A stretch of 45,943 nt of DNA from Catellatospora coxensis (GCF_016862635.1 NZ_BONI01000076.1:1-45943); one strand, 5' to 3'; counted from the stretch's first letter, positions 25,333-34,538 are shown. Numbers and translations are program-made. Notes: generated by a model not told the origin, from the letters alone.

Positions 25333-26634
25333 ATGAGCGACCGTTACACAAGTTTCGCAAGGTCCGGGCCGGGGCGGGCGATAGTCAAGCGGCTCGGGCT
25401 GCCCGATCCGCCGCGGCTGCCCCGCTACCGGTCGGGCGACGCGCTCATCCCGGGGCCGGTGCTGGTCGGGCCGTCCGACGGGCCGCGCTACGAGGAGCTG
25501 GCCAAGCTGCTCGGGTCGAACGAGGAGGGCGAGAAGCACCACGCGCTGGTCTTCGACGCCACCGGCATCAGCACGCCGACCGGGCTGCGGGCGCTCTACG
25601 ACTTCTTCCACCCGGTGGCGCGCTCGCTCACCCCGGCTGGGCGTGTCATCGTGCTCGGCCTGCCGCTGAGCTCCGCCGCCGACCCCGGCCAGGCCGCGGC
25701 CCAGCAGGCGCTGGACGGCTTCGTGCGCAGCGTCGGCAAGGAGTTCGGCCGGGGTGCCACCGCCCAGCTGGTGCGGGTGCACCCCGAGGCGGACACCGCC
25801 GCGCTGCGCTCGACGCTGGAGTTCCTGATCTCGACGAAGTCGGCGTACGTCAGCGGGCAGACGATCACCGTGGACGCGACTCCGGTGCCGGGCGGCAAGG
25901 ACCTGACCGGCAAGGTCGCGCTGGTGACGGGGGCTGCGCGGGGCATCGGCGCGGCGATGGCCCGGGTGCTGGCGCGGGACGGGGCGCACGTGATCTGCCT
26001 GGACGTGCCCGCGGCCGGGGACGACCTGGCGAAGGTCGCCAACGAGGTGCGCGGTGAGGCGTACCAGCTGGATCTGACCGGGGTCGACGCCGCGCAGCGG
26101 CTGGTCGAGCACGTCCGGGAGCGGCACGGCCGGCTCGACGTGCTGGTGCACAACGCCGGCATCACCCGCGACAAGACGCTGGCCAACATGGACCAGACCC
26201 GCTGGGACAGCGTGCTCAAGGTCAACCTGATCGCGCCCGCGCACGTCACCGAGGCGCTGCTCGACGCGGGCCTGATCCCGGCGGGCGGCCGCATCGTCGG
26301 CGTCGCCTCGATCGCGGGTGTCGCCGGCAACCGCGGGCAGACCAACTACGCCGCCAGCAAGGCCGGCGTGATCGGCTGGGTACGCGCGCTCGCGCCGGTG
26401 CTCGCCGCGCAGGGCGTCACCGTCAACGCGGTCGCGCCCGGCTTCATCGAGACCGCGATGACCGCGAAGATGCCCGTGCTCATCCGTGAGGTCGGGCGGC
26501 GCATGAACAGCCTGTCCCAGGGCGGCCTGCCGGTCGACGTCGCCGAGACGGTGGCCTGGTTCGCCGCGCCCGGCTCGGCCGCGGTGACCGGCAACGTGGT
26601 GCGGGTCTGCGGCCAGTCGCTGCTGGGGGCCTGA
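25333..26634 (+). CDS. FabG4-type high-molecular-weight 3-oxoacyl reductase (SDR)
   Basis: A 433-residue two-part protein. Residues 1-185 form an N-terminal domain of the FabG4 (HMwFabG) kind, resembling a flavodoxin/degenerate Rossmann fold. Residues 190-433 are a short-chain dehydrogenase with the NAD(P) motif T199-G-A-A-R-G-I-G206, NAG at 274-276, catalytic S326 and Y339-x3-K343. Mycobacterial FabG4 reduces 3-oxoacyl-CoA with NADH. The ATG at 25333 follows the operator palindrome; AAGG sits 8 bases upstream. It overlaps the hydratase start by one base (TGATG), so they form an operon. Confidence 0.92.
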   Translation: MSDRYTSFARSGPGRAIVKRLGLPDPPRLPRYRSGDALIPGPVLVGPSDGPRYEELAKLLGSNEEGEKHHALVFDATGISTPTGLRALYDFFHPVARSLTPAGRVIVLGLPLSSAADPGQAAAQQALDGFVRSVGKEFGRGATAQLVRVHPEADTAALRSTLEFLISTKSAYVSGQTITVDATPVPGGKDLTGKVALVTGAARGIGAAMARVLARDGAHVICLDVPAAGDDLAKVANEVRGEAYQLDLTGVDAAQRLVEHVRERHGRLDVLVHNAGITRDKTLANMDQTRWDSVLKVNLIAPAHVTEALLDAGLIPAGGRIVGVASIAGVAGNRGQTNYAASKAGVIGWVRALAPVLAAQGVTVNAVAPGFIETAMTAKMPVLIREVGRRMNSLSQGGLPVDVAETVAWFAAPGSAAVTGNVVRVCGQSLLGA

Positions 26635-27434
26635 TGCCGAGCATGCTGCGCGCCGCGCTGTCCGTGGTGCCGTTCCCGCGGCCGAGCACGCTGCCCGAGG
26701 ACACGCTGACCACCACGGTCACCGTGGACCCCGAGCACCTGGCCCGCTACCAGCGGGTGTGCGGGTTCCGGCTGAGCGACCGGCTGCCGGTCACGTACCC
26801 GCACGTGCTCGGCTTCGGGCTGCAGCTCGATCTGATGACCCGGCGCGACTTCCCGTTCCCCGTGGTCGGCGGCGTGCACGTGGCCAACCGGATCGAGCAG
26901 CACCGGCAGCTGACCACGGGCGACGTGCTCGACCTCGCGGTGCACGCACAGGACCTGCGGGAGCATCCGCGCGGCCGGCAGTACGACGTGATCACCACGG
27001 CCTCGGTGGACGGGGCGGTGGTGTGGCGGGACGTGTCGACCTACCTGCGCAAGGGGCCGTCGGAAACGCCGAAGGGCGAGCGCCCGGCCCGCGAGCCCGC
27101 CCCGGCGACGCCGCCGCACGCGACGTGGCGGGTGCCGACGTCGACCGGCACCGGCTACGCCGACGCCTCGGGCGACCACAACCCGATCCACACCTCCTGG
27201 GTCGGCGCACGGCTCTTCGGCTTCCCGAAGCCCATCGCGCACGGCATGTGGAGCAAGGCCCGCTGCCTGGCCGCGCTGGAAGGCCGACTGCCCGAGTCCT
27301 ACACCGTGGACGTCTCGTTCAAGCTGCCGATCCTGCTCCCGGCCACGGTCGGCTTCACCTTCACCGGCCGCGACTTCACCCTCCGCGACGCCCGCACCGC
27401 CAAACCCCACCTCACCGGTGTGATCACGGCGTGA
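26634..27434 (+). CDS. MaoC-like (R)-specific enoyl-CoA hydratase/dehydratase
   Basis: A 266-residue double-hotdog protein. The N-terminal hotdog is degenerate; the C-terminal one carries the hydratase motif GDHNPIHTS with catalytic D181 and H186, followed by PKPIAHGMWSKA. It should hydrate 2-enoyl-CoA or dehydrate (R)-3-hydroxyacyl-CoA, matching the reductase upstream, as in fatty-acid elongation or hydroxyacyl metabolism. The ATG overlaps the upstream stop. Its last 11 bases overlap the convergent tadA gene. Confidence 0.9.
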   Translation: MPSMLRAALSVVPFPRPSTLPEDTLTTTVTVDPEHLARYQRVCGFRLSDRLPVTYPHVLGFGLQLDLMTRRDFPFPVVGGVHVANRIEQHRQLTTGDVLDLAVHAQDLREHPRGRQYDVITTASVDGAVVWRDVSTYLRKGPSETPKGERPAREPAPATPPHATWRVPTSTGTGYADASGDHNPIHTSWVGARLFGFPKPIAHGMWSKARCLAALEGRLPESYTVDVSFKLPILLPATVGFTFTGRDFTLRDARTAKPHLTGVITA

Positions 27435-27897
27435 GCGGGCCGGGCCGGTCGAAGAAGGTGCGGAGCATGGCGGCGGATTCGGCGGCCAGGACGCCGGAGT
27501 AGACCTCGGGGCGGTGGTTGAGGCGGCGGTCGCGCAGGACGTCCCAGAGGGAGCCGGCGGCGCCGGTCTTCGGCTCCCACGCGCCGAAGACCACCGTGGC
27601 GATCCGGGCCAGCACGATCGCGCCCGCGCACATCGTGCACGGTTCGAGGGTCACCACCAGGGTGCAGCCCTCCAGCCGCCACTCACCGAGCCGGGCGGCT
27701 GCGGCGCGCAGGGCGAGGATCTCGGCGTGCGCGGTCGGGTCGTGGGCGGCCTCCCGCTCGTTGCGGCCGATCGCCAGCTCCGTGCCGTCGGGGGCGTACA
27801 CCACCGCGCCGACCGGCACGTCAGCGCTGTCGTCGCAGCCCGCCGCGACGTCGAGGGCGCGGCGCATCCACTGCTCGTGCCGCGGCCGGGATCTCAA
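27424..27897 (-). CDS. tadA: tRNA-specific adenosine deaminase (wobble A34 to inosine)
   Basis: A 157-residue cytidine-deaminase-fold enzyme. Zinc ligands and catalytic Glu are visible in H57-A-E59 and P86-C87-T-M-C90. The end FFDRPGPLTP is shorter than in E. coli TadA. HEQWMRRALDVA is part of the conserved first helix, so the start must lie upstream of the internal ATG at 27867. The TTG at 27895-27897 overlaps the stop of the preceding gene (TTGA) and is my choice; a GTG at 27945 with a 52-base overlap is the alternative. It makes inosine at position 34 of tRNA-Arg(ACG). Confidence 0.92.
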   Translation of the reverse strand: MRSRPRHEQWMRRALDVAAGCDDSADVPVGAVVYAPDGTELAIGRNEREAAHDPTAHAEILALRAAAARLGEWRLEGCTLVVTLEPCTMCAGAIVLARIATVVFGAWEPKTGAAGSLWDVLRDRRLNHRPEVYSGVLAAESAAMLRTFFDRPGPLTP

Positions 27898-28403
27898 GAC
27901 TCGCGCAGCTCCTCGACCTCGTCGCCGCAGCCGATCGCCTGGCACACCTCGGCGGTCACGTCGGCGGGCAGCAGCCCGTCGGTGGCGCAGAGGGCCAGCA
28001 GCTTGTGCGCGGAGACGCCGAGGTCGGCGAGCAGGTCGGCGTCGCCCACCGGGTCGGCGGTGGGGTCGGCGGCCGGGCGGTCCTCGTCGTCGTCGGCCGC
28101 CTCGACCTCCTCGATCTCCACGACCGGGGCCTCGACGTCGCTGAGCAGCAGCTTGCCGAGGCGGGACTCGTCGGCGAAGGCCGAGTCGGAACCGAAGATC
28201 CGCAGGTCCTCACCCTCGTCGAGGCGCAGGACGACCAGGTAGGCGTCGTCGGACTCGACGAACATCAAGGAGACGTCGGCGGCCGGATCGGCGTCGCGGA
28301 GCAGGTCGGCGACCTCGTCCACGTCTGCCGCGTCATGCAGGTCGAGTTCGCTGGCGGCCCAGCCGGACCGGCCCCGGACCACCGCGGCGGCGAAGTACGA
28401 CAC
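27894..28403 (-). CDS. tRNA adenosine deaminase-associated protein
   Basis: A 169-residue acidic protein found next to tadA throughout actinobacteria (the family is named for that link). It starts MSYFAAAVVRGRSGWAASELDL, has a strongly acidic middle (EIEEVEAADDDEDRP) and ends with a helical domain containing ALCATDGLLPADV and CQAIGCGDEVEELRES. Its biochemical role is unknown; a regulatory or docking partner of TadA is a guess from conserved linkage. GTG start at 28401-28403 behind a G-rich tract. Confidence 0.88.
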   Translation of the reverse strand: MSYFAAAVVRGRSGWAASELDLHDAADVDEVADLLRDADPAADVSLMFVESDDAYLVVLRLDEGEDLRIFGSDSAFADESRLGKLLLSDVEAPVVEIEEVEAADDDEDRPAADPTADPVGDADLLADLGVSAHKLLALCATDGLLPADVTAEVCQAIGCGDEVEELRES

Positions 28404-28512
28404 GGTCCCCCCAAATGATGTCGATATGGGCTACGGGCGGGCCACAGGCCACCCGCGAGACGGCCATCCGGCGGGTTTCGCCGAGTGATGACCCTGATCT
28501 GACAACGACCAG

Positions 28513-28719
28513 TCAGCCCGCCAGTCGCCGACGCAGCGCGATCAGCTCGCGGAGTTTGTCAGCCGCGACGGCTCTGCCGGCCCCCCGGACGGCACGCGCG
28601 GTGCTGGTGCTGCCCACGACGGGCAGCTGGCGCTCGCGGCCGGTGCCCGTAGACAGCTCGGCGAGCAGCTGCAGGCGCCGGCGACAACGGTCCGGGTCTG
28701 GCTGCTGCGGCGTCCACAT
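28513..28719 (-). CDS. Possible small basic protein of unknown function
   Basis: A 68-codon ORF in the otherwise empty 450-bp stretch 28404-28852. Third positions are mostly G or C, as in the true genes. The product is Arg-rich (DRCRRRLQLLAELS ... KLRELIALRRRLAG). There is no ribosome site; CACTCT lies one base further out than the leaderless -10 spacing seen elsewhere. It may be noise. I see nothing else in this stretch. Confidence 0.33.
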   Translation of the reverse strand: MWTPQQPDPDRCRRRLQLLAELSTGTGRERQLPVVGSTSTARAVRGAGRAVAADKLRELIALRRRLAG

Positions 28720-28852
28720 ACAGCCGAGAGTGCCGCGCCGGTGTGACCTCCGTCAAGTCCGGTAACGCGGTTGTTTGGCGACGCTCCGTGACCACTGCTC
28801 CTCAGCGCGGCACCGGTGCCGAGCTTGTTTCGGGGCTTTAACACAAGGTCAC

Positions 28853-29161
28853 TCACAGTGGCCAGGCTCCTCGGCGGATCCACTCAGCGACTACGGAGAG
28901 TGCTGCCGCGGTCCAGGCGACTCCGGTGGCCGCGGCGACACCCGCGGCGACCCCGCGATCGCCGTACCGGGTGAGGGCCAGCGCGGCCGCCCAGGCGAGC
29001 AGACCCGCGAGCAGGGTCCAGGCGACGTAGCCGCCCAGGGTCGCCCCGAACATGCCGAACGACAGCAGCCACACCCCCGCCGCCAGCGCGCCCGCGACGA
29101 CCGCCCACGGCCGCACCGGATGGGGTTCACGCAGCGTCGGACGCGTCCGAGTCTGGGTCAT
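28853..29161 (-). CDS. Small membrane protein of unknown function
   Basis: A 102-residue protein with three predicted membrane helices (PWAVVAGALAAGVWLLSFG; LGGYVAWTLLAGLLAWAAAL; GVAAATGVAWTAAALSVVA) after a short basic cytoplasmic start, MTQTRTRPTLREPHPV. GAGGAGCGGGC precedes the ATG. It follows tyrA on the same strand after 43 bases and may share its transcript. I do not recognise the family. Confidence 0.7.
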   Translation of the reverse strand: MTQTRTRPTLREPHPVRPWAVVAGALAAGVWLLSFGMFGATLGGYVAWTLLAGLLAWAAALALTRYGDRGVAAGVAAATGVAWTAAALSVVAEWIRRGAWPL

Positions 29162-29204
29162 GCCCGCTCCTCGCCGCGCTCGCCGGCTCGTGCGCTCCGC
29201 TTGT

Positions 29205-30200
29205 TCACGCCCCTTCAACCGGCAGGAACGCCGTCACGGTACGGCGGTCCGCGGCGACCTCGCTGATCCAGCCGCCGGCGCGGCCCAGCCGCAGCAGCGT
29301 CTCCACCCGCACCGGGACCTGCTCGGGGCGGCCGGGCGCGGGCGGCCAGGCCCGCCGGGCGGCGTGCCCGTCCTGCGCCCAGTCGCGCACCGCGCGCAGC
29401 GGGTCGCGTCCCTCCAGCGCTTTGGCCGCCTCGTCCAGCCGGTCCTGCACATCGGCGAGCGCGGCCAGCACCGCGGTGGCGTTGCCCCCGCACATCGCGG
29501 CCACCAGCTCCGGCCGGCTGCCCGCGACCCGGGTGCCGTCCCGGAACGAGCCCGCGGCCAGGGTCAGCGCGAGCGGGTCGGTGGCGGCCGTCGCGGCCAG
29601 AGCCAGCGCCAGCAGGTGCGGTACGTGGCTGATGGCGGCGACCGCGCGGTCGTGCTCGGCGCTCGTGGCCGGCACCACCCGGGCGCCCAGCGAGGTGACC
29701 AGGCCGGCTACGGTGAGCCAGTCGTCCAGGCCGGTCTGCTCGTCCAGGCACAGCACCCAGGCGCAGCCGGTGAACAGGGCCGGATCGGCGGAGGCGAAGC
29801 CGGAGGCGGACTTGCCGGCCATCGGGTGCCCGCCGACGAAACCGGCGAGCGGGTTGGCCGCCCGGCGCAGCCGGGCCGCGACCGCCTCCCGCACCGGCCC
29901 CTTCACCGAGGTCACGTCGGTGATCAGGCCGTGGTAGCCGCTGGCGACCAGCGCGTCGAGCACGTCGTCGAGGGCGGGCAGCGGCACCGCCAGCACCACC
30001 AGCTCCGCGTCGGCCGCGGCGTCACGGATCGTCGCGGTGATCTGCCAGCGCTGTGCCGCGGGCACCCGGGCCGCCGCGCTGCGGGCCGTGGCCCGGGTCT
30101 CCGGGTCCGCGTCGAAGCCGAGCACACGATGCCCGGCGGCGGACAGGGCGCGCATGAGTGATCCGCCGATGAGCCCGAGTCCGATCACCGCGATGTTCAC
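29205..30200 (-). CDS. tyrA: Prephenate dehydrogenase
   Basis: A 331-residue NAD-dependent enzyme converting prephenate to 4-hydroxyphenylpyruvate in tyrosine synthesis. It begins with the Rossmann motif VNIAVIGLGLIGGSL and shows VVLAVPLPALDDVLDAL, ITDVTSVKGPV, FVGGHPMAGKSASGFASADP (catalytic His) and AAISHVPHLLALAL. No ACT domain is attached. The GTG at 30198-30200 starts right at the Rossmann strand; longer starts are unsupported. As recalled, it often lies near tadA in actinobacteria, as here. Confidence 0.95.
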   Translation of the reverse strand: MNIAVIGLGLIGGSLMRALSAAGHRVLGFDADPETRATARSAAARVPAAQRWQITATIRDAAADAELVVLAVPLPALDDVLDALVASGYHGLITDVTSVKGPVREAVAARLRRAANPLAGFVGGHPMAGKSASGFASADPALFTGCAWVLCLDEQTGLDDWLTVAGLVTSLGARVVPATSAEHDRAVAAISHVPHLLALALAATAATDPLALTLAAGSFRDGTRVAGSRPELVAAMCGGNATAVLAALADVQDRLDEAAKALEGRDPLRAVRDWAQDGHAARRAWPPAPGRPEQVPVRVETLLRLGRAGGWISEVAADRRTVTAFLPVEGA

Positions 30201-30265
30201 ACGCGCAGCCTGCCACACCGCGAGCGTGGGAGCGTCGGCCCGGTGGGTGCCTCGTTGGGCATGAC

Positions 30266-31450
30266 GTGCTGAAATGTTCTGCATTGCGCAATATGACGGT
30301 GGCCGCCGCATTGGGCGTGCTGGTCTCACCGCTGGCCTTCACGGCCGTCCTCGCCGCCCCGGTCAACCCGGTCCCGGCACCCTCGGTCACCTTCAACGGG
30401 GAGGTGCTCGCCACCACGTACTGGGGCAACACCATCTACGTCGGCGGCGACTTCACCTCCGCCACCAGCAACGGCAAGTCGGTCGGCCGGTCGCGGCTGG
30501 CGGCCGTCGACGCGCGCACCGGTGCGCTGCTGCCGTGGAACCCCGGCGCGGACGCCCGGGTCACCGCGCTGACCGCGGACTCCGGGGGTGTCTACGCCGC
30601 CGGTTCGTTCCACAAGGTCGACGGCGTCAGCCGGGACAACCTCGCGAAGATCAGCTCCTCGGGCGCGGTGGAGAGCACCTTCAAGCACTCGATCTCGGGT
30701 ACGCCGTACGCCATCGCCGTCGGGCACGGCCGCGTCTACCTCGGCGGCTCCATCACCAGTGTGGACGGGCAGGAACGCACCCGGGCCGCCGCGTTCGACG
30801 CGAACTCCGGCGCGCTGGACCCGAACTGGCGGCCGCACGTCAACGACATCGTGCGCGCCCTGCTCGTCTCCTCGGACCGGGTCTACCTCGGCGGGCGCTT
30901 CAACGCGGTGAACTGGCTCAAGGGCACCGGCAAGGTGGCCGCGGTCGACCCGGCGCGGGGCGACGTCGACCTCGGCTTCTGGTCCCACGTCACGGCGATG
31001 GTGCACGACCTGGCCCTCGACGGCGGCACGCTGTACGCCGGGATCGACGGCGGCGGCGGCCGGGCCACCGCGATGGACCTGGCCGGCAACGCGAAGTGGA
31101 CCATCACCACGGACGGCGACGTGCAGGCGATCGCGGTCCTCGACGGTACCGTCTACCTCGGCGGGCACTTCGACAACGTGTGCAAGAGCGCCAACACCGG
31201 CAACAAGGGGGTATGCCTCGACGGCTCGATCCGCCGGGTCAAGCTGGCCGCGGTGACCCTGTCCGGCGACCTGCTGCCGTGGACCGCGAACGGCAACGGC
31301 TCGGTCGGCGTGAACACGCTCAGCGCCAGCCGGGAGCTGGGACAGCTCGTCGCGGCGGGGGCGTACACCGCGATCAACGGCAGCGCGCAGCGCCGCTTCG
31401 CCCTGTTCAACCTGGTCAGCCGCCCGGGTTTCCTGGACACCGGCTGGTGA
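30266..31450 (+). CDS. Secreted beta-propeller-like (delta-60 repeat) protein
   Basis: A 394-residue exported protein. A signal peptide (about 1-31, ending LAFTAVLAA) precedes repeated blades of the form VYLGGSFTSVDG and RLAAVDARTGALLPWNPG: see IYVGGDFTSATSNG, VYAAGSFHKVDG, VYLGGSITSVDG, VYLGGRFNAV and VYLGGHFDNV. These are delta-60/DUF5122-type repeats found in actinomycete extracellular proteins. No enzymatic residues stand out. The GTG at 30266 is used; the ATG at 30293 would shorten the signal peptide and lose its basic residues. It is divergent from tyrA. Confidence 0.8.
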   Translation: MLKCSALRNMTVAAALGVLVSPLAFTAVLAAPVNPVPAPSVTFNGEVLATTYWGNTIYVGGDFTSATSNGKSVGRSRLAAVDARTGALLPWNPGADARVTALTADSGGVYAAGSFHKVDGVSRDNLAKISSSGAVESTFKHSISGTPYAIAVGHGRVYLGGSITSVDGQERTRAAAFDANSGALDPNWRPHVNDIVRALLVSSDRVYLGGRFNAVNWLKGTGKVAAVDPARGDVDLGFWSHVTAMVHDLALDGGTLYAGIDGGGGRATAMDLAGNAKWTITTDGDVQAIAVLDGTVYLGGHFDNVCKSANTGNKGVCLDGSIRRVKLAAVTLSGDLLPWTANGNGSVGVNTLSASRELGQLVAAGAYTAINGSAQRRFALFNLVSRPGFLDTGW

Positions 31451-31463
31451 CGCGGCCCGGGTC

Positions 31464-31506
31464 ATGAAGAAGGGCTCCCACCGGCGCGGTGGGAGCCCTT
31501 CTTCAT
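31464..31506. terminator. Perfect 20-bp bidirectional terminator
   Basis: The left arm begins ATGAAGAAGGGCTCCCACCG and pairs perfectly with 31487-31506 around a GCG loop. It is shared by convergent genes ending at 31450 and 31515. Confidence 0.9.
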
Positions 31507-31514
31507 GCGTACGG

Positions 31515-32537
31515 CTACTTGATGTTCTGGATCATCACGGCGATCAGGCCCGCCACCACCGGGGAGAGCACCACCAGACCGGCCTTCAGCTCGCCGAAGG
31601 TGGTCTGGTCCAGCCCGAGCAGCTTCTCCAGCTTCGCCTTGTTCTCGGCCGCCTCGATCAGCTCGCCGGTCGGCACCTCGTCGAGCGAGAAGTGCCGCTC
31701 CAGGTAGAGCTGGCCGCGCCGGCGCAGGGTCGCCGCGGTCGGGGCGAACATGGCACCCACCACGAACGAGGCGACCACTCCGGAATAGAGCACCACACCC
31801 TTGTCCAGCTTCGGGCCGAAGCCGATCGCGGTGGCGTTGACCGCCATCACGAGCAGCACCAGGATGCCGAGCTGGCTCATCATGCGCGAGCACATCCGGC
31901 GCAGCCGCAGCAACGCGTCGAGCTGTTGGCCGGGCGTGCCGGGCAGCGGATCGGCGACCACCTGCTTCACCGCGGCGAGCGTCGCCGCACTGGTCAAACC
32001 ACCGACGATGGCCAGGGCCGACAACGCGATCCCGCGGTCGGTCAGTGCCTCCGCCTCGGGATTGGGGTCCACCACGAACGGCGTCGCGTAGACGAGGGCA
32101 CCGGCGAGCACGAGCACCGCTCCCACCGAGAACCACACCCGCCGCTTCACGATGACGTGCAGCCGCCGCACCTCGGCCCACCGCGACAGGCCGAACCCGA
32201 ACGACTCCCCGGCGGCCGCGCCCAGCAGAGCGGCGACCGTCACGAAGGCCATGGTGTGGCCCTCGCTGGTCCAGGCGATGCCCGCTCCGATCAGCACCCC
32301 GGCAAGCATGGTGAGCAGGCGGAAGTCGCCGATCGACCAGCCGCGCGCCTCACGCGCCTCGGCCTCGTGCGCGGCGGCCACGACACCTCCGTGCCCGGCG
32401 GGCCGGGCCGGCTCGCCGTAGTCGAACGCCTTGACCAGGCCACTGGACGGCGGCATGGGTTCGGCGGGGTGGTGCGGGTCGGGCTGGCGTTGCTGGATCA
32501 CGCGAAACTCTCCCGTCGGCATCGGCTCGACCGGCAT
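31515..32537 (-). CDS. Integral membrane protein of unknown function
   Basis: A 340-residue protein with a Pro-rich cytoplasmic start, then about six membrane helices in pairs (LLTMLAGVLIGAGIAW, AFVTVAALLGAAAGESFGF, VWFSVGAVLVLAGALVY, LGILVLLVMAVNATAIGF, GVVLYSGVVASFVVGAMFA and a C-terminal anchor AGLVVLSPVVAGLIAVM). A charged domain near the C-terminus reads ERHFSLDEVPTGELIEAAENKAKLEKLL. The ATG at 32535-32537 is four bases after the stop of the M48 protease gene, so the two are coupled. The function is unknown; a substrate or partner of the protease is inference. Confidence 0.72.
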   Translation of the reverse strand: MPVEPMPTGEFRVIQQRQPDPHHPAEPMPPSSGLVKAFDYGEPARPAGHGGVVAAAHEAEAREARGWSIGDFRLLTMLAGVLIGAGIAWTSEGHTMAFVTVAALLGAAAGESFGFGLSRWAEVRRLHVIVKRRVWFSVGAVLVLAGALVYATPFVVDPNPEAEALTDRGIALSALAIVGGLTSAATLAAVKQVVADPLPGTPGQQLDALLRLRRMCSRMMSQLGILVLLVMAVNATAIGFGPKLDKGVVLYSGVVASFVVGAMFAPTAATLRRRGQLYLERHFSLDEVPTGELIEAAENKAKLEKLLGLDQTTFGELKAGLVVLSPVVAGLIAVMIQNIK

Positions 32538-32541
32538 CCGG

Positions 32542-34392
32542 TCACTGCCCGGAGTACTGGGCGAACACCTGGTGCAGCACCTCGCGGCTCTTCTTGTGCA
32601 GCTCGTCGCCGGTCCACGACTCCTTGAGCTCGATGCTCCGTCCATCGTGGAGCTCGATGGTGGCGCGGATAGGCACCTGCTTGACGATGGTCACCTTGCG
32701 GACCTCCTCGTACGGCACGAAGCGGTTCATCTCGGCGATCTTGGTCAGCGGCATCGACGCGATCATGGCCTTCATCCGCTTGGTGCCCTCGTCCTTGTCG
32801 CCCTTGGTCGGCACCGCGATCAGGCCGTTGTCGAGCACCAGCAGGTCGGCCTCGCCGCCGTCGAAGGTGACGTTGCCCAGGCCCGCGATGACGTCGCCGC
32901 CGCGCGCGGTGGCCTTCGCCTCCACCACCACCGCCGCGCTGATCTCGATGCCCAGCTCACGAAGCCGGCTCACGGCCAGCGCCGTGGTCGCCCCGTCGAC
33001 CGCCAGCTTGGCGATCGGCGCGAGGTCCAGCGGCTTGCCGTCGAGGCCGAGCAGTTCGGCGGAGTCGGTCCACGACGTCTGCCAGGTCGCCCGGTCGGAA
33101 CGGACCGCAGCCAGCACCAGCAGCAGCTCCAGCAGCTCGGCGAACTTGGCCGCGGCCTCCTTGCGGGTCGCGTTCTCGTAGAAGGCTTCGCCGAGTTCGC
33201 CCGCCCGGCCCGCGGCCAGCGCGTCCATCACCTCGTACAGGCCGACCTGCGGCCGGTTCATCCGCCGGGCCAGCTCGCGGAAGATGTCGTCGGCGGTGGA
33301 CTGCAGCTGCCGGGTCGCGGTCGCGGCGGTGAACTGCGGCCAGGTCAGCACCTGCCGCCCCTCGGTCCGCACCGACAGGCGGTGCAGGTGGGCGCTCATC
33401 GTCGGCAGGTCGGGGACCAGGTCGGTGGCGCGGCGGCGGTCGTTGCTGGGCATACCCTCGGGCAGCGCGTTGATCGCGGCGATGCGCACGGCCAGCGGCG
33501 GGTGGGTGTTCCAGCGCGAGCCGGTCTCCCGCTTGGCCGCCTGCGTTCGCAGGCGGGCGATCTCGTCCTGGCGGGCCGCCAGCAGTTCGCCGAAGCCGGC
33601 GAACACGTCGTCCGGCAGCAGGCCGAGCTCGGCCCCGGGCGAGACGTAGCGATTCAGGTAGAAGCCGTATGCCATGTCGACGACGGCGATCTCGGTCAGC
33701 GCGGCGACGGCGGCCTGCCGGCCGGCCAGCCGCACCGCGGCGGCGTCGGCCTCCAGCTCCTGGCGGCGCGACACCGCGTTGTCCACCAGCAGGTACGCGC
33801 GCGCGTAGAGCCGGATCGGCCAGCCCGCGACGTTCCACTTGCCGATCCGGCTGATCGCGCCCTCCATCGCGATGCGCCCGCGGTAGGCGACCGCGCCGAG
33901 CCGGACGTGCGCGGCGGAGTAGTGGCCGAGCTCGTGCGCGAGCACCGCGCGCAGCTGGTCGACGTTCAACGCCTGCAGCACCGGCAGGCCGAGGTAGAGG
34001 TAGCGGCGTCCGGGGATGAGGCCCAGCAGCCTGGTGTGTTCGGACACCGCGGCGTTGACCTCGGGCACGATGCGCAGCTCGTCCGGCGCCCGGGTGCCCA
34101 CACCCTCCGCCAGCCGGCGCACCTCGGCCCACAGCTGCGGAGCCTGGTCGGGCGTCACGATCACACCGGGCATGGCCTCGTTCTTGGCCCGGATCGCCTT
34201 CCACAGCGCCCAGCCGACGCCGCCGACGATCGCGACGAACAGCGGCGCGGTCACCTTCAGCGCCAGCACGCCCGGTCCCACCGCGATCAGCCAGATGGCG
34301 AGCACCACCGTGACCGCGAGCTCCACCAGGACCATGACAAAGAAGCCGATCAGCATCAGTACGCTGAACAGCGCGTGCATACCCGCTTTCAT
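32542..34392 (-). CDS. M48-family membrane zinc metalloprotease
   Basis: A 616-residue protein: two membrane helices (about 8-36 and 40-62), then a peptidase domain with H153-E154-L-G-H157 and a downstream Glu in QELEADAAAVRLAG (about 211-213) as third zinc ligand. A long C-terminal part (after about residue 330) is not peptidase-like: helical stretches and a domain ending ELHDGRSIELKESWTGDELHKKSREVLH. Relatives (HtpX, Ste24) cleave membrane or misfolded proteins. The ATG at 34390-34392 follows GGGGAGGGACGTGCC. It is coupled to the membrane protein at 31515-32537. Confidence 0.88.
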   Translation of the reverse strand: MKAGMHALFSVLMLIGFFVMVLVELAVTVVLAIWLIAVGPGVLALKVTAPLFVAIVGGVGWALWKAIRAKNEAMPGVIVTPDQAPQLWAEVRRLAEGVGTRAPDELRIVPEVNAAVSEHTRLLGLIPGRRYLYLGLPVLQALNVDQLRAVLAHELGHYSAAHVRLGAVAYRGRIAMEGAISRIGKWNVAGWPIRLYARAYLLVDNAVSRRQELEADAAAVRLAGRQAAVAALTEIAVVDMAYGFYLNRYVSPGAELGLLPDDVFAGFGELLAARQDEIARLRTQAAKRETGSRWNTHPPLAVRIAAINALPEGMPSNDRRRATDLVPDLPTMSAHLHRLSVRTEGRQVLTWPQFTAATATRQLQSTADDIFRELARRMNRPQVGLYEVMDALAAGRAGELGEAFYENATRKEAAAKFAELLELLLVLAAVRSDRATWQTSWTDSAELLGLDGKPLDLAPIAKLAVDGATTALAVSRLRELGIEISAAVVVEAKATARGGDVIAGLGNVTFDGGEADLLVLDNGLIAVPTKGDKDEGTKRMKAMIASMPLTKIAEMNRFVPYEEVRKVTIVKQVPIRATIELHDGRSIELKESWTGDELHKKSREVLHQVFAQYSGQ

Positions 34393-34526
34393 GGCACGTC
34401 CCTCCCCGTGTGCCCGGACCGTTCGTGCCGCGGGCGTCCCGCCGCGTGACGCGGCGTGCCGGACCCTATCGCGGCCCCCTGACCGCGACAATCCCCTTCC
34501 CCGCCTGGGGTTTGGGGGCATGCGGC

Positions 34527-34532
34527 TAGCCT
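34527..34532 (+). promoter_or_regulatory. -10 box of a leaderless promoter
   Basis: TAGCCT sits exactly at -12 to -7 of the GTG at 34539; no ribosome site is present. Confidence 0.6.
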
Positions 34533-34538
34533 GGCGGG

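Noticed and set aside
27867..27897. ATG at 27867 as the tadA start
   Set aside because: It would delete HEQW, part of the conserved first helix of TadA.
32431..34449. Plus-strand 672-codon ORF
   Set aside because: Antisense to the M48 protease and membrane protein genes, both of which have clear motifs.
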